From the NCBI RefSeq assembly GCF_001440395.1, contig NZ_LLXZ01000113.1, positions 1 through 64,000 on the forward strand: a DNA stretch of 64,000 bases, given 5' to 3'. A program made the translations under genes and the position numbers. Source of the stretch: Bradyrhizobium jicamae (GTDB lineage: Bacteria > Pseudomonadota > Alphaproteobacteria > Rhizobiales > Xanthobacteraceae). The notes beneath the pieces were generated by a model. That model saw only the letters and a program-made list of their open reading frames with translations, searched no databases and had not been told where the DNA came from. Every line of letters begins with the position of its first letter. Position 1 is the stretch's first letter. This document shows positions 33,982 to 44,326 of the stretch, one piece after another.

Positions 33982-35808
33982 ATGTGCGGGATTATCGGTA
34001 TCTTAGGGCGTGGTCCAGTCGCGGAGCAGCTGGTCGATTCACTCAAACGACTGGAATATCGCGGCTATGACTCAGCAGGCGTCGCGACGCTTGAAGGCAA
34101 CCATCTCGAGCGCCGGCGCGCCGAGGGCAAGCTGAAAAATCTCGAGAAGCGCCTGCGCGGCAATCCGCTGTCAGGTCATACCGGTATTGGTCATACGCGC
34201 TGGGCCACCCATGGCAAGCCGACCGAGAGCAATGCCCATCCGCATGCGACGGACAGTGTCGCGGTCGTCCATAACGGGATTATCGAGAATTTCCGCGAGC
34301 TGCGGGCCGAGTTGGAGCAGAGCGGCGCTAGCTTTGCCTCCGAGACCGATACCGAGGTGGTGGCGCATCTCGTCGACTCCTATCTGAAAAATGGCTGCTC
34401 GCCGCAGGAGGCGGTGAAAGCGTCGCTGCCGCGGCTGCGCGGCGCGTTCGCGCTGGCATTCCTGTTCAAAGGTCATGACGATCTCATGATCGGCGCGCGC
34501 AAGGGTTCGCCGCTTGCGATCGGGCATGGCGACGGCGAAATGTATCTGGGATCGGATGCTATCGCGCTCGCGCCCTTCACCGACACCATCACCTATCTTG
34601 AAGACGGCGACTGGACCGCGCTTACCCGCACGATCGGAGTCATCTATGATTCGGAGGGCGCCGTCGCCCATCGGGAAACGTTGAAGTCCGGCGCGTCGTC
34701 GCTCCTGGTCGACAAAGCGAATTACCGCCACTTCATGGCCAAGGAAATTCACGAACAGCCGGAAGTAGTCGGGCAGACACTGGCGCGGTATGTCGATGTG
34801 GCCGCCGAGCGCATCGCGCTGCCGTTTAAGCTGCCATTCGACTTCAATGAGATTCAGCGCATCTCGATCACGGCCTGCGGTACCGCAAGCTATGCCGGCT
34901 ATGTCGGCAAATACTGGCTGGAGCAGCTAGCGCGCGTCCCAGTTGAGCTCGATGTCGCCTCCGAATTCCGCTACAGGGAGGCACCTTTGCGCAAGGGGGA
35001 TCTGGCGATCTTCATCTCGCAGTCCGGCGAGACCGCCGACACGCTGGCCGCGCTGCGTTACGCCAAGGCGCAGGGCGTGCATACCGTCTCGGTGGTCAAC
35101 GTGCCGACCTCGACGATCGCGCGCGAGAGCGAGACGGTTCTGCAGACGCTTGCCGGTCCCGAGATCGGCGTCGCCTCGACCAAGGCGTTCACCTGCCAGT
35201 TGATGGTGCTGGCCTCACTGGCGGTTGCCGCCGGCAAGTCGCGTGGCGAATTGTCGGACCAGGATGAAACCAGGCTCGCGCATAGCCTCGTCGAGATTCC
35301 ACGCCTCATGGCAGCGGCACTTGCCACCGAGCTGCAGATCGAGAAACTCGCGCGGGAGATCGCCAAATCGCGCGACGTGCTCTATCTCGGCCGCGGCACC
35401 TCGTTTCCGCTGGCGCTAGAGGGCGCGCTGAAGCTGAAAGAAATCTCCTATATCCACGCCGAAGCCTATGCCGCCGGCGAGCTCAAGCACGGCCCGATTG
35501 CGCTGATCGACGAGAGCATGCCGGTGGTGGTGATCGCCCCTTACGACCGGGTATTCGAAAAGACCGTCTCGAACATGCAGGAGGTCGCTGCCCGCGGCGG
35601 CAACCTCATCCTGCTGACCGACGCCGAGGGCGCCGCGGAAGCGACCGTGGATTCGCTGGTGACGATCGTGCTGCCGGACATGGCTGCGATCTTTGCACCC
35701 ATGGTCTATGCGATTCCTGTGCAGCTTTTAGCTTATCATACCGCCGTGGTGATGGGCACCGACGTTGATCAGCCGCGCAATCTCGCGAAATCGGTGACCG
35801 TCGAGTAG
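33982..35808 (+). CDS. nodM: NodM: glucosamine-fructose-6-phosphate aminotransferase
   Basis: A 608-residue GlmS-type enzyme making glucosamine-6-phosphate from fructose-6-phosphate and glutamine, the precursor of the Nod-factor chitin backbone. The mature N-terminus must be Cys, so ATG 33982 (M-C-G-I-I-G-I-L) is the real start. The glutaminase domain (1-~240) has H-T-R-W-A-T-H-G, H-N-G-I-I-E-N and T-D-T-E-V. Two SIS domains follow with S-Q-S-G-E-T-A-D-T near 350, S-T-K-A-F-T near 400 and the C-terminal K-S-V-T-V-E. Housekeeping glmS is a near twin; location between a nod box and nodPQ supports nodM. Confidence 0.88.
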   Translation: MCGIIGILGRGPVAEQLVDSLKRLEYRGYDSAGVATLEGNHLERRRAEGKLKNLEKRLRGNPLSGHTGIGHTRWATHGKPTESNAHPHATDSVAVVHNGIIENFRELRAELEQSGASFASETDTEVVAHLVDSYLKNGCSPQEAVKASLPRLRGAFALAFLFKGHDDLMIGARKGSPLAIGHGDGEMYLGSDAIALAPFTDTITYLEDGDWTALTRTIGVIYDSEGAVAHRETLKSGASSLLVDKANYRHFMAKEIHEQPEVVGQTLARYVDVAAERIALPFKLPFDFNEIQRISITACGTASYAGYVGKYWLEQLARVPVELDVASEFRYREAPLRKGDLAIFISQSGETADTLAALRYAKAQGVHTVSVVNVPTSTIARESETVLQTLAGPEIGVASTKAFTCQLMVLASLAVAAGKSRGELSDQDETRLAHSLVEIPRLMAAALATELQIEKLAREIAKSRDVLYLGRGTSFPLALEGALKLKEISYIHAEAYAAGELKHGPIALIDESMPVVVIAPYDRVFEKTVSNMQEVAARGGNLILLTDAEGAAEATVDSLVTIVLPDMAAIFAPMVYAIPVQLLAYHTAVVMGTDVDQPRNLAKSVTVE

Positions 35809-36277
35809 GCGAGCGGGGCGAAAGTCGGGGTGGTCATCCAAAATCTGCCAGAAGACCAGAGCTGAGTATTTCGGGAGCGATACATGAGCGCAGAGATTCG
35901 GCAGGTTTCGCTGCAAGAAGAGCTAAGATCAATGTGCCTTGATCGATTTATTGACCTCTATCGTCGGTGGCGACTGTCTGGCACTCTGCGACAGCAGCAG
36001 CAGCCGAGCAAAGGAAAATCACACGTTTTGAGAGGTAAACCCGCTCGTGCATTGAGTTCTTCCGACAATTCTCCTCCTGCATGCCAAGTTCAAAGATACT
36101 ACCGCCCCACCCACGTGCGGCATATCCGTGAAACCTTCGATCGGCACATCGAAAGCTTCCTAACCCAGACAGGTCTGGTGAGGCAGGATGACAACCTGTG
36201 CACGAACTGGCCACTACCGGCGCTCTACAAGCTGGATTATCGAAATGGCGACTTGGTCGCGTGGGGAACGCCCCCGG
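35809..36277. other. nodM-nodP intergenic
   Basis: A rightward frame from 35884 stays open across most of this region and overlaps the nodP start, but its composition is poor and it lacks a family. No nod box is seen. nodP may be transcribed with nodM or from a promoter here. Confidence 0.4.
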
Positions 36278-37222
36278 ATGTTCAAAATGAACGCACACGG
36301 CAACACTAAACCCGAGACTCACACGCTGCCACGGCACCTGCGGCGCCTGGAGGCCGAGTCCATCGAGATCATGCGCGACGTCGTTGCCGAGTTTAGCAAG
36401 CCTGTAATGCTCTATTCGATCGGCAAGGATTCGAGCGTCATGCTGCACCTTGCGCTGAAGGCCTTCTATCCGGCAAAAGTTCCGTTCCCGCTGATGCATG
36501 TCGATACGACGTGGAAGTTTCGCGAGATGATCAGCTTTCGCGACGAGATGGCCACGCGTCTCGGCATCAAACTGATCGTGCATGTGAACCAGGACGGGAT
36601 CGAGCGCGGTATTAACCCGGTCGATTCCGGACCGACGCTGCACACACAGGTGATGAAGACCGATGCGCTAAAGCAGGCCCTCGACCTTTACGGCTTTGAC
36701 GCGGCGTTCGGGGGCGCCCGGCGCGATGAGGAAAAGAGCCGGGCCAAGGAGCGCATCTTCTCCTTCCGTTCGCCGGGACATGTCTGGGACCCGCGCAATC
36801 AGAGGCCGGAGCTGTGGAATCTCTTCAATGCCCGGATACGGAAAGGCGAGACGATGCGCGTGTTCGCTATGTCGAATTGGACAGAACTCGATGTCTGGGA
36901 ATACATTATGCTGGAAAGAATTCCGCTCGTTCCGCTTTATTTCGCGAAAAGGCGGCCGGTGGTGCATCGCAACGGCACGCTGATCATGGTCGACGACGAC
37001 CGCCTCCACTTGGCTCCGAACGAGACCCCTGAGCTCAAGATGATACGTTTCCGCACGCTTGGTTGCTATCCGCTAAGCGGCGCCATCGAGTCTGACGCCA
37101 CCACCATCGAAGACATCGTTGCGGAAATGCAGGTTGCGAAAATGTCCGAGCGCCAGGGGCGGCTGATCGATACCGATGAAGCGGCGTCGATGGAGAAAAA
37201 GAAGCGTGAAGGCTATTTTTGA
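36278..37222 (+). CDS. nodP: NodP: sulfate adenylyltransferase subunit 2 (CysD-like)
   Basis: A 314-residue ATP-sulfurylase small subunit, which with NodQ makes adenosine 5'-phosphosulfate. The PP-loop is S-I-G-K-D-S-S-V-M near 46-54. [13 protein letters not shown] near 71-83 and [16 protein letters not shown] are typical of CysD, as is the C-terminal [13 protein letters not shown] 36278 has GGGGAA ~10 bases upstream; ATG 36287 is an alternative that would shorten it by 3 residues. The stop abuts the ATG of nodQ without a gap, so the two are coupled. Confidence 0.88.
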   Translation: MFKMNAHGNTKPETHTLPRHLRRLEAESIEIMRDVVAEFSKPVMLYSIGKDSSVMLHLALKAFYPAKVPFPLMHVDTTWKFREMISFRDEMATRLGIKLIVHVNQDGIERGINPVDSGPTLHTQVMKTDALKQALDLYGFDAAFGGARRDEEKSRAKERIFSFRSPGHVWDPRNQRPELWNLFNARIRKGETMRVFAMSNWTELDVWEYIMLERIPLVPLYFAKRRPVVHRNGTLIMVDDDRLHLAPNETPELKMIRFRTLGCYPLSGAIESDATTIEDIVAEMQVAKMSERQGRLIDTDEAASMEKKKREGYF

Positions 37223-39127
37223 ATGGACACTGATGCATTGCGAGGTTTTACCTCTACCGACAGCAAGGATCAGCTGCGCTTCATCACCTGCGGCTCGGTT
37301 GACGATGGAAAGTCGACGCTGATCGGCCGGCTTCTGCACGACAGCAAGATGATCTATGAGGATCAGCTTCAGGCGCTCGCGCGCGATAGCGTCAAGCACG
37401 GCACAACCGGAGATGCTATTGACTTTGCTCTGCTGGTCGACGGGCTTGAGGCCGAACGCGAACAGGGCATCACCATCGACGTCGCCTATCGCTTCTTCAC
37501 CACGCCGCGCCGATCGTTCATGGTAGCCGATACGCCCGGCCACGAACAATATACGCGCAACATGGCGACCGGCGCGTCGAACGCCCAGCTCGCAGTCATC
37601 CTGATCGATGCGCGCAAGGGCGTCCTGGTACAGACCAAGCGCCACTCCTTGATTTGCTCGCTCTTGGGCATCCGGCATGTGGTCGTAGCCGTAAACAAGA
37701 TCGATCTGGTCGATTACCGCAAGGAGGTGTTTGATCGCATCGTGGGCGACTATGTCGCGTTCGCTTCGAACCTCGGGTTCACATCGATCGCGGCTATCCC
37801 GATCTCCGCTCGATACGGCGATAATATCATCAACCGGTCCGGCAGTACCGATTGGTATCGCGGCTCTTGCCTCTTGGACTATCTCGAAAGCATCGACATG
37901 CAGTCCGAGACGGCTGGCCTGCCCTTCCGCTTCCCGGTGCAATGGGTGAACCGGCCGAACTTGGATTTCCGCGGTTACGCTGGAACCGTCGTCTCTGGCA
38001 GCATTGCGGTCGGCGACGAAATCATCGTCGCGGCATCGCACCGCAATTCGCGCGTCAAGCAAATCGTGACGTATGATGGCGAACTTGCGCGCGCCGAAGC
38101 CGGCGATGCGGTGACCATTACCCTGTCTGACGAGATCGACGTCAGCCGCGGAGATATCCTCGCCCAGCCGACGGAACGGCCCGAAGTCGCTGATCAGTTT
38201 GCCGCCCGCGTAATCTGGATGGATCAGGAGGCCATGGTACCGGGCCGGTCCTATGCCTTCCGGATCGGCACGCAATCGATCGCCTCCGGCAGTATCACCG
38301 CGATCAAGTACAAGATCGATGTCAACACCGGGACGCACCTGGCAGCCCGAACTTTGAACCTCAACGAAATCGGCTTCTGCAATATTACAATCGCGCTGCC
38401 GGCAACCTTCGATCCCTATGAGGCGAACCGGCGCACCGGTTCCTTCATCGTGATCGACCGCTACAGCAACCGGACCGTCGGCGCTGGCATGATTGCCTTC
38501 CCCTTGCGGCGCGCCACCAACATAGCCTGGCAGCCGCTCTCGCTCGGCAAGAAGGAGCGCGCAGCTCTCAAGCACCAAAAACCCTGCATCATCTGGTTCA
38601 CCGGGCTTTCCGGCGCGGGCAAGTCGACCATCGCCAACCTCGTCGACCAGAAGCTGTTTGCGATGTCGAATCACACCGTGCTCTTGGACGGCGATAATCT
38701 CAGGCACGGTCTCAATCGAGACCTTGGCTTTACCGAAGCCGATCGGGTGGAAAACATCCGCCGCGCGGGCGAGGTCGCGAAACTGATGGTCGACAGCGGC
38801 CTGATCGTGATCTGCTCGTTCATTTCTCCCCATAAAGCGGAGCGGGACATGGTGCGTGATTTCGTGGGCGACGGCGAATTTATCGAGGTTTTTGTGGATA
38901 CGCCGATCGACGAATGCGTGCGGCGCGATCCGAAGGGGCTCTACTACAAAGCGAAGTCCGGCAAAATCAAGAATTTCACCGGCATCGATGCGCCGTACCA
39001 GCCGCCAAGCGCGCCGGAGGTCCATTTGAAGACACTGGACCAGCAGCCTGAGCAGTTGGCTGACACGGTGCTAAGTTGCCTGGTCACACGAGGGATCATC
39101 GTGCTGACTAACCGGACAGAGCATTAG
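37223..39127 (+). CDS. nodQ: NodQ: bifunctional ATP-sulfurylase GTPase/APS kinase (CysN-CysC)
   Basis: A 634-residue two-domain enzyme. Residues 1-~440 are the CysN GTPase: P-loop G-S-V-D-D-G-K-S-T at 24-32, G-I-T-I-D-V-A-Y switch, D-T-P-G-H-E near 96 and N-K-I-D near 155. Residues ~450-634 are APS kinase: G-L-S-G-A-G-K-S-T near 460, D-G-D-N-L-R-H-G-L-N-R and the F-I-S-P lid. With NodP it forms PAPS from sulfate and ATP. Nod-factor sulfation is its usual symbiotic purpose; a housekeeping cysND-C role cannot be ruled out. A sulfotransferase gene is 2.2 kb downstream. Confidence 0.9.
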   Translation: MDTDALRGFTSTDSKDQLRFITCGSVDDGKSTLIGRLLHDSKMIYEDQLQALARDSVKHGTTGDAIDFALLVDGLEAEREQGITIDVAYRFFTTPRRSFMVADTPGHEQYTRNMATGASNAQLAVILIDARKGVLVQTKRHSLICSLLGIRHVVVAVNKIDLVDYRKEVFDRIVGDYVAFASNLGFTSIAAIPISARYGDNIINRSGSTDWYRGSCLLDYLESIDMQSETAGLPFRFPVQWVNRPNLDFRGYAGTVVSGSIAVGDEIIVAASHRNSRVKQIVTYDGELARAEAGDAVTITLSDEIDVSRGDILAQPTERPEVADQFAARVIWMDQEAMVPGRSYAFRIGTQSIASGSITAIKYKIDVNTGTHLAARTLNLNEIGFCNITIALPATFDPYEANRRTGSFIVIDRYSNRTVGAGMIAFPLRRATNIAWQPLSLGKKERAALKHQKPCIIWFTGLSGAGKSTIANLVDQKLFAMSNHTVLLDGDNLRHGLNRDLGFTEADRVENIRRAGEVAKLMVDSGLIVICSFISPHKAERDMVRDFVGDGEFIEVFVDTPIDECVRRDPKGLYYKAKSGKIKNFTGIDAPYQPPSAPEVHLKTLDQQPEQLADTVLSCLVTRGIIVLTNRTEH

Positions 39128-41343
39128 CTGGTTAAAGGTTCCATGACAGTGCGGCGATCTTTTGCCTGGGCGACCAGGCGAACAGCCATGGTGGCAACCA
39201 TGGGCAGCGCGACCAAGTAACGGAAACGATTTGTCATGAACACCGCAGGTCTTGCAGCGGATTTCGACGCACGATGACCTTCAGCTTTATGGGAGCAACC
39301 CTCAAGACGTCCCAGGAGAACGCTCACATGACGTAATGATACGTCACGCGGGGCGTCTGTCACCACAGCAAGAGACGGATCGGATGAGAGCATCGCTATC
39401 AGCTTGCGTTCGCATCGAAGCAATCGTGCTGGATGCTTGACTTACTTCGCGACGATCAGGCAATTGATCATCTGATCGGATGCGTTTATGCAAGAATTTC
39501 GTTAGGAATCAGATCTTCTCACAGGTCACCGGGATCGGTCTGAGCAGATGTTGCGCTTGGTTTGCTGTTGCCGTCTTCCTCGGCTATCTGCACTTGACCG
39601 ACGCGGAACGCCCGTTACAACGGCTGGACGAACTCACCTTCGCACTGGAGCTGAGCCGGGCCAAGTTGGAATTCCCGAGAAGTGAGCTGACTGTTGCAAA
39701 GGCACCCTGCGGCGTGGCTTCGCGCTCGATTCAGAGCTTAGCCCGAATTTTCACCTCGAGCTGACAGGCCCCCCGCCCACCAAATAAGCCTCTAGAGGCA
39801 ATGATGGGCAGCACGGCCCGGTTTGCTATCTACCGCCCACACATCCTTGCAGCGTCACCTAGACGGTTGATCTGTCCCCACGCTGAACGCGATGCTGTTG
39901 TTAGCTGGCCCGGTGACCAGGCAGCAATCCCGCTGTCTAAGTATTGCGCATTAGGGCGGGCCTTTCGTTCCCTCGTCCCCGACGAGCACGCCGACGCAGA
40001 CGTTGGCGAGAGCCATTATCATCCAGTTCTGGGAAGGTCACGCCTAAGAAGCGTGAACCGCGCCACAAGCCAAACTATCGATCGTCATTTCGGCTCTGCG
40101 AATTAAACCCCCGGCGCCGTTTACATCCGACGTACGCCGAGGGCTTCTGCTTACGCGGAAGTTGATCCGCTCGCAAACTCAAACCAACTTCAGCCGGGCT
40201 CACTTTAGTTGAGCCGTGCTGGTCGATGAACTCAAGCACCGATCCGCCTTGTGACCTCATGTGAAACGCGCTTGAACACGGATCGCAGATGCCGCTGTAA
40301 TGATGCGTCCAACTCTTTCGCATGCAAGCGCAAACGATACGCGACATGCTCGTCAGTGGGTCCAAATGCGCTTCTGCACCAAGCTGGTCGTTAGTGGCGC
40401 GGCCGCTCGAACAGCGAATCGACTGAAAGCATCGCGACGGTGCCCGTGCTGCACGCGTTCGACCACATGATCTCTTAACTCGAAACTCCGAAGCTTACGT
40501 GTCGCTCAGGTTTAATTTGCCAATGAGCCATTGAGGCCCCCGAGGACGTCGGCTCGGTGATGGTTTTTCCAACCTACAACCTGACGTTACGTGAGAATCA
40601 AGCTGCTATTATTGTTTCGAAAACCCTCGTTCCGCCCTACCGCCAGCAACATGCATCTGCTCGAGTCCATGAGCTCAGTTCAGGCATGATGGGACAAGCT
40701 GCCTGATGCCGGCCGTCGCAATGGCGGGTCCACTCCGCTGCCGTCTGGTCCATTTCGAGAACATTTACAGCATGAGGGCCGGAGAGATCGCAGCCAGACT
40801 GTGGTGCATACTGGCTTGCGCGCGCCATCGTGCGGGCTGATGGAATTTGCGGGCCATGAAGCGCGCAAGGTTAAACCCGCTGGCGCCGTATGAAAGGCAT
40901 TTCGCGTCGTTCTGCGGTTGATGGTCGAAGCGCGGGACGAAATCGCATTTGGTTGGTCGATGCCTAGACGCTCGACATCCGCGATTAAGTTAGAAGCAGC
41001 GCTCGCGACCCCCTGCCCTGCTGAGTCGACCACCAAGCTTCCGAGGCTCTGCACCCCAAAAACTTGGAATCAAAACTTCCCCTCGCCAAAAGTTGACTCC
41101 CTGACCGGGGGCTTGCGGTTCGACTACGACAATGTTCCTGTGCGCTACCAGCGAGATGCAATCATTCTCTTGGGGGCTTCCTTTCGCTTTGCCATCAGTA
41201 CCGCATCTCATTTCGTAGTTCTCCAATTTCACGCTTTTGCTTCGCCACGAGTCTAGACCTGCGACTCGATAGGCTTCGAAGTGACGAGGGTCTGCTCGAG
41301 CCGCACGAGCTCGCCCCGCAACGGCTTTATGGTAGCATCGCGA
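39128..41343. other. 2.2 kb without a supported gene
   Basis: Several short open frames on both strands, none with family pattern or ribosome site. The only clear structures are the dispersed dyad motif at 40574 and about 90 bases to its left (40510-40573), related to 50572-50635. Probably decayed insertion or gene remains between nodQ and the sulfotransferase. Confidence 0.4.
40574..40602 (-). repeat. dispersed 29-bp dyad motif, copy 4
   Basis: Minus strand begins CTTGATTCTCACGTAACGTC and ends TTGTAG. The centre CTCACGTAACGTCAG is almost fully palindromic. Homology with copy 3 (50636) continues for ~65 bases downstream of the motif, including ATGGCTCATTGG. Confidence 0.6.
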
Positions 41344-42549
41344 TCACGAATGACGTCCAGCCGGGGCACCGCTCGATCGGCCTGTCGAACCCGTGAGCGC
41401 CTGCTCCAACCGAGCCGCCATCGAATTCGCTAGCCGCAAATTCTCCTCTCTCTCGGACTCGGCTAGACGTTGGGCCTCCTGAATTATTGTGGGGTCGGAA
41501 GCCAACGAGGAGCTCTCTCCAGCTTGTCGAACAATGCTGTTTAGCTTACCCGGGTGAGTGGAGAGACCGAACAATGCTCCTTCCTTGCCGCTCAGCAAAT
41601 CCCAGCAGGTTCGAAATAACTTACGATATTCTTCGGTCACTTCCCGGCCCCTATCCACGATCCCGGCTTGCTGTGCGTACCGAAGGTCTTGCTCATAACC
41701 GAGCTCGATCAAAAGCTCAGCTCCAACTAGATCGGTCACTACTTGCATCTCTTCGATGCTCAGTTCGGTTTGCCAAGCTTGAATTGAGCGGTCATCGATT
41801 GTCTTTTTATCTAAGATCTTTCGATCCCCGAAAGTACTGGACCGGAGATAGTCCGCTTGCTCCATCGTCGCCGATGTGATGCCGGTGGGATCATAGCCGA
41901 GGCCATCGATCACGCGCCGGATTTCCTCGTCGGGGTGCGCCACCAAGAGTTCGTACTGCACCACTTGCGTCTGATGGCGAGCGCGGTGCGCGGCAAGCGT
42001 AGGCAGGCCCAGAACGAGATCGGCGAGAGAAGATACGAAGGCGGGCGCAGGTTGGCCCAGCACGAGGTTGGCAAGACAAGCAGCGACGGCGGACGGGCAG
42101 CTTGCCGATAAGAGCGGGACGCCCCACGTCGATTTCAGCGATGCGGCAATGGCGTAGGGATTACGCATTAGAAGGATTTGTGGGGCCTCCGGATAGAGGG
42201 ACTCCAAGAAATCGAGTACCGTCCAGTAGCGCGGCGTCTTGTCTATGAAGGTGCGCTTGCCCGCAGCTGCCAGATACTGGCCGTAGGCCGCATCGGCAAA
42301 AGCGCGGGTGACAATATTGCGATCTATTCGGCCTAAGAACTCGGAGGTTGCGGCCTGAATCAGTGTCGTTCCCGCTGGGTGACGGTGGTCCACCGTGCCA
42401 AATGCCTCAAGTGCCAACATCAGCCAGGGCTCAGGCGGGGCCATAATATCTGGGTGCTGCTGGAGCAAGTGTGCCAACAGCGTCGTGCCTGAGCGAGGAA
42501 GGCCGAGGAGAAAGCAGACTGCAGGCGATTGGTTAAGATTCCGGCTCAT
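41344..42549 (-). CDS. PAPS-dependent sulfotransferase (Nod-factor type candidate)
   Basis: A 401-residue sulfotransferase. The 5'-phosphosulfate loop G-L-P-R-S-G-T-T-L-L near 16-25 and the 3'-phosphate site M-R-N-P-Y-A-I-A-A-S-L-K near 127-138 are both intact; D-K-T-P-R-Y lies near 102-107. Sulfotransferases of this size include NoeE, which sulfates fucose on some Nod factors; NodH is much shorter (~250). Genes for PAPS synthesis (nodPQ) and GDP-fucose (noeL, nolK) surround it, so a fucose-sulfating role is attractive. The C-terminal ~60 residues (rich in Glu and Arg) look helical and may be an oligomerisation tail. Glycolipid or capsule sulfation are alternatives. No nod box found upstream. 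Confidence 0.75.
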   Translation of the reverse strand: MSRNLNQSPAVCFLLGLPRSGTTLLAHLLQQHPDIMAPPEPWLMLALEAFGTVDHRHPAGTTLIQAATSEFLGRIDRNIVTRAFADAAYGQYLAAAGKRTFIDKTPRYWTVLDFLESLYPEAPQILLMRNPYAIAASLKSTWGVPLLSASCPSAVAACLANLVLGQPAPAFVSSLADLVLGLPTLAAHRARHQTQVVQYELLVAHPDEEIRRVIDGLGYDPTGITSATMEQADYLRSSTFGDRKILDKKTIDDRSIQAWQTELSIEEMQVVTDLVGAELLIELGYEQDLRYAQQAGIVDRGREVTEEYRKLFRTCWDLLSGKEGALFGLSTHPGKLNSIVRQAGESSSLASDPTIIQEAQRLAESEREENLRLANSMAARLEQALTGSTGRSSGAPAGRHS

Positions 42550-42681
42550 GTTTCCACGTCCTCATGCTTGTACAGGTGAGCGGCCGCCCGATGACAGCCT
42601 GTCGAAAGAGATAGCAAGCTGTCGTGAGAGTCCGACACCCATCACGACAAGCAAATCGCCGCGGTCGGCGAGCAGCGCCCT

Positions 42682-42885
42682 TTACTGCCGCGCGGCGATC
42701 CAGCGAACTAAGAATCGTCTTCGCTCCGTCTCCGTCCAATTCTTCCAGCCGATCATGCGCTGCAAGGTCAGAACCGCGATCTGCTGATCGCTTTCGAACG
42801 CGAGCGATGAGGCGGCTTCAGCCCGCCTCACCTTGCGGGCCCGCAAGGCAGCCGGAGTTTTGCGAGCCACTCTCGGCTTCTTCAC
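42682..42885 (-). CDS. small basic hypothetical protein
   Basis: A 67-residue frame beginning with GTG: an arginine/lysine-rich N-terminus (K-K-P-R-V-A-R-K-T-P-A), then a helix-like stretch I-A-V-L-T-L-Q-R-M-I-G-W-K-N-W-T-E-T-E. The balanced second half makes it credible, but there is no clear ribosome site and no known family. It lies upstream of the sulfotransferase on the same strand. Confidence 0.4.
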   Translation of the reverse strand: MKKPRVARKTPAALRARKVRRAEAASSLAFESDQQIAVLTLQRMIGWKNWTETERRRFLVRWIAARQ

Positions 42886-43019
42886 TGCCTTCGCTTGTCG
42901 GGCCAGTGTAGTATGCCTGTGACTACTGAAGCTCCATGCGCGTTCGTCCGCTTGATCAATCAGTTATGGATTCTCCAATACCGGTTTGGGCGACCTGCCG
43001 CAGGAGGAAAACAGTTATT

Positions 43020-43661
43020 CTAAACGCTCGTGTTCCTAAGCAAGACATCACCCTCCACTCCGTGGGGATAGTGGGTCACCACTTCAAACGAAGGTAAGAG
43101 CTCGAGAATGGCTTGCAGGGAGAGCTGCCCTTCGTAGAGCTCCTGGTCGCTGTATTCCGTGTAGACGAAGCGCGTATTGCTCAAGGTCTGTCTGCCGCCA
43201 GCGATGACATCTGACTCGGCTCCCTGCACATCCATCCAGATCAAATCGATCTGGTTCAGGTTCGCTTCGTTGCACCAGTCATCCAGCCTTCGAGTTTCAA
43301 CTGAGAAGGGGCGATCGAACCGAACCCAATCATATTCGGTGAGATGATTTTTGGGTCGGCGTATCGAGCCAGAGAGGTCCCATTCCTTCGCCTTGCCATC
43401 TCCATTGCTTGGATGGAAATCTATCCTCCCATTTCGGTCACTGACTGCGAACTCAAACAGCTTCACCTTGTCGAGGCAACCATTCAAGTTCTTCTTGAAC
43501 CGAGCAGCCGCTCGGGGGTCCGGTTCAAAGCAATAGAGCTGCGCCTTTGGACGCAGCCTCAGAAAACATTCGCTGTCGGTTCCGTCATTGCAGCCGATGT
43601 CCAAGATGACGGGATCTGGCTTTTGAATAAGCGAAATGATGTGCTCATGTACGTTTACCAA
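43020..43661 (-). CDS. FkbM-family methyltransferase, NoeI-like candidate
   Basis: A 213-residue SAM-dependent methyltransferase: motif I is I-L-D-I-G-C-N-D-G-T-D near 19-29, strand 2 ends L-Y-C-F-E-P-D-P near 42-49, and the family motif I-W-M-D-V-Q-G-A-E-S-D-V-I-A-G-G is near 141-156. It starts with TTG after GGGAG. The nod box at 44150-44198 points straight at it, and its neighbours make GDP-fucose. That context suggests a NoeI-like enzyme, which 2-O-methylates the fucose of the Nod factor. The ~490-base leader between nod box and start is long. Assignment rests on context and family, not on a diagnostic residue. Confidence 0.7.
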   Translation of the reverse strand: MVNVHEHIISLIQKPDPVILDIGCNDGTDSECFLRLRPKAQLYCFEPDPRAAARFKKNLNGCLDKVKLFEFAVSDRNGRIDFHPSNGDGKAKEWDLSGSIRRPKNHLTEYDWVRFDRPFSVETRRLDDWCNEANLNQIDLIWMDVQGAESDVIAGGRQTLSNTRFVYTEYSDQELYEGQLSLQAILELLPSFEVVTHYPHGVEGDVLLRNTSV

Positions 43662-43849
43662 GAGGCAGACTCCCGCATGCGTTCCAGATACTCTCGCACA
43701 GGCCGCTGAATAGCGTTTAGGCGGCCTTCCTGTTGAAACCGCAGTATTTTCATCGTACTTCGTCCTCGTGAATGTACATCAAACGGCGCTCGGGGCTCGC
43801 GTCGAAATATCGGGCACCTGCAATCGGCTCATCCCGATCCTCGCAAGGC

Positions 43850-44149
43850 TAATAAGAAGTCGAGGGTTGGCTCGATTGTACCGGGGTAAGCGCCCGACAT
43901 AGGATTGGGAAACCTATACGAAGGTTTACAGGTAGTGGGCGCGTACGCGTTCCGCGCACTGCTTGTCGCATTGATCCGGCGCGGTACTGCTTGCGCAGAC
44001 CGAAGAACCTGGCCGCGTTGGGCCTCCGCCTCAGCCGATACTCGTCGCACACGCGAGAATTTATCTCCGAACGAGGGCAAAGCTTGGCAACCATCCCGAT
44101 ATGCTTGATTCAATTTCTCCCGACCCGCGTTTGTTATCCCCATTCTCAA
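43850..44149 (-). repeat. nod-box leader, copy B
   Basis: Minus-strand sequence after nod box 2, paralogous to 33043-33340. The two leaders may carry the same control signals or come from one ancestral gene start. Conserved positions do not follow a codon pattern. Confidence 0.6.
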
Positions 44150-44198
44150 TAATTGGTAAAATCGATTGTTTTGATAGAACCCATCCACACGATGGATC
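44150..44198 (-). promoter_or_regulatory. nod box 2 (NodD-binding site)
   Basis: On the minus strand ATCCATCGTGTGGATG is followed by ATCAAAACAATCGATTTTAC and CAATTA. The core matches the nod-box consensus completely apart from the last pyrimidine-rich bases. It faces left, towards the NoeI-like gene; noeL is on its other side, in the opposite direction. Confidence 0.92.
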
Positions 44199-44326
44199 AA
44201 TTCAGAAGGGCTTTGAAACCTTTTCGTCGCGCCTTCCGCTGCAGCTTCGTGAATCGACTTTGGGGGTTAGACTTCGCGCGGGCCGAATGCTAAGGGCGGC
44301 GATCCCACCACGCGACTGGAGACAAG

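Noticed and set aside
36148..36170. tts-box core (TCGAAAGCT) upstream of nodP
   Set aside because: Only the 9-base core is present; the GTCAG half is missing and type III control of nodP would be unexpected.
35884..36309. 141-codon frame before nodP
   Set aside because: Overlaps nodP in another frame, low-complexity glutamine run, no family.
37073..39025. 650-codon open frame on the minus strand, antisense to nodQ
   Set aside because: It is the mirror of a well-supported gene in GC-rich DNA, with no domain or ribosome site.
44199..44326. nod box reading towards noeL
   Set aside because: The only nod box here reads the other way, towards the NoeI-like gene; noeL needs another promoter, which I could not define.
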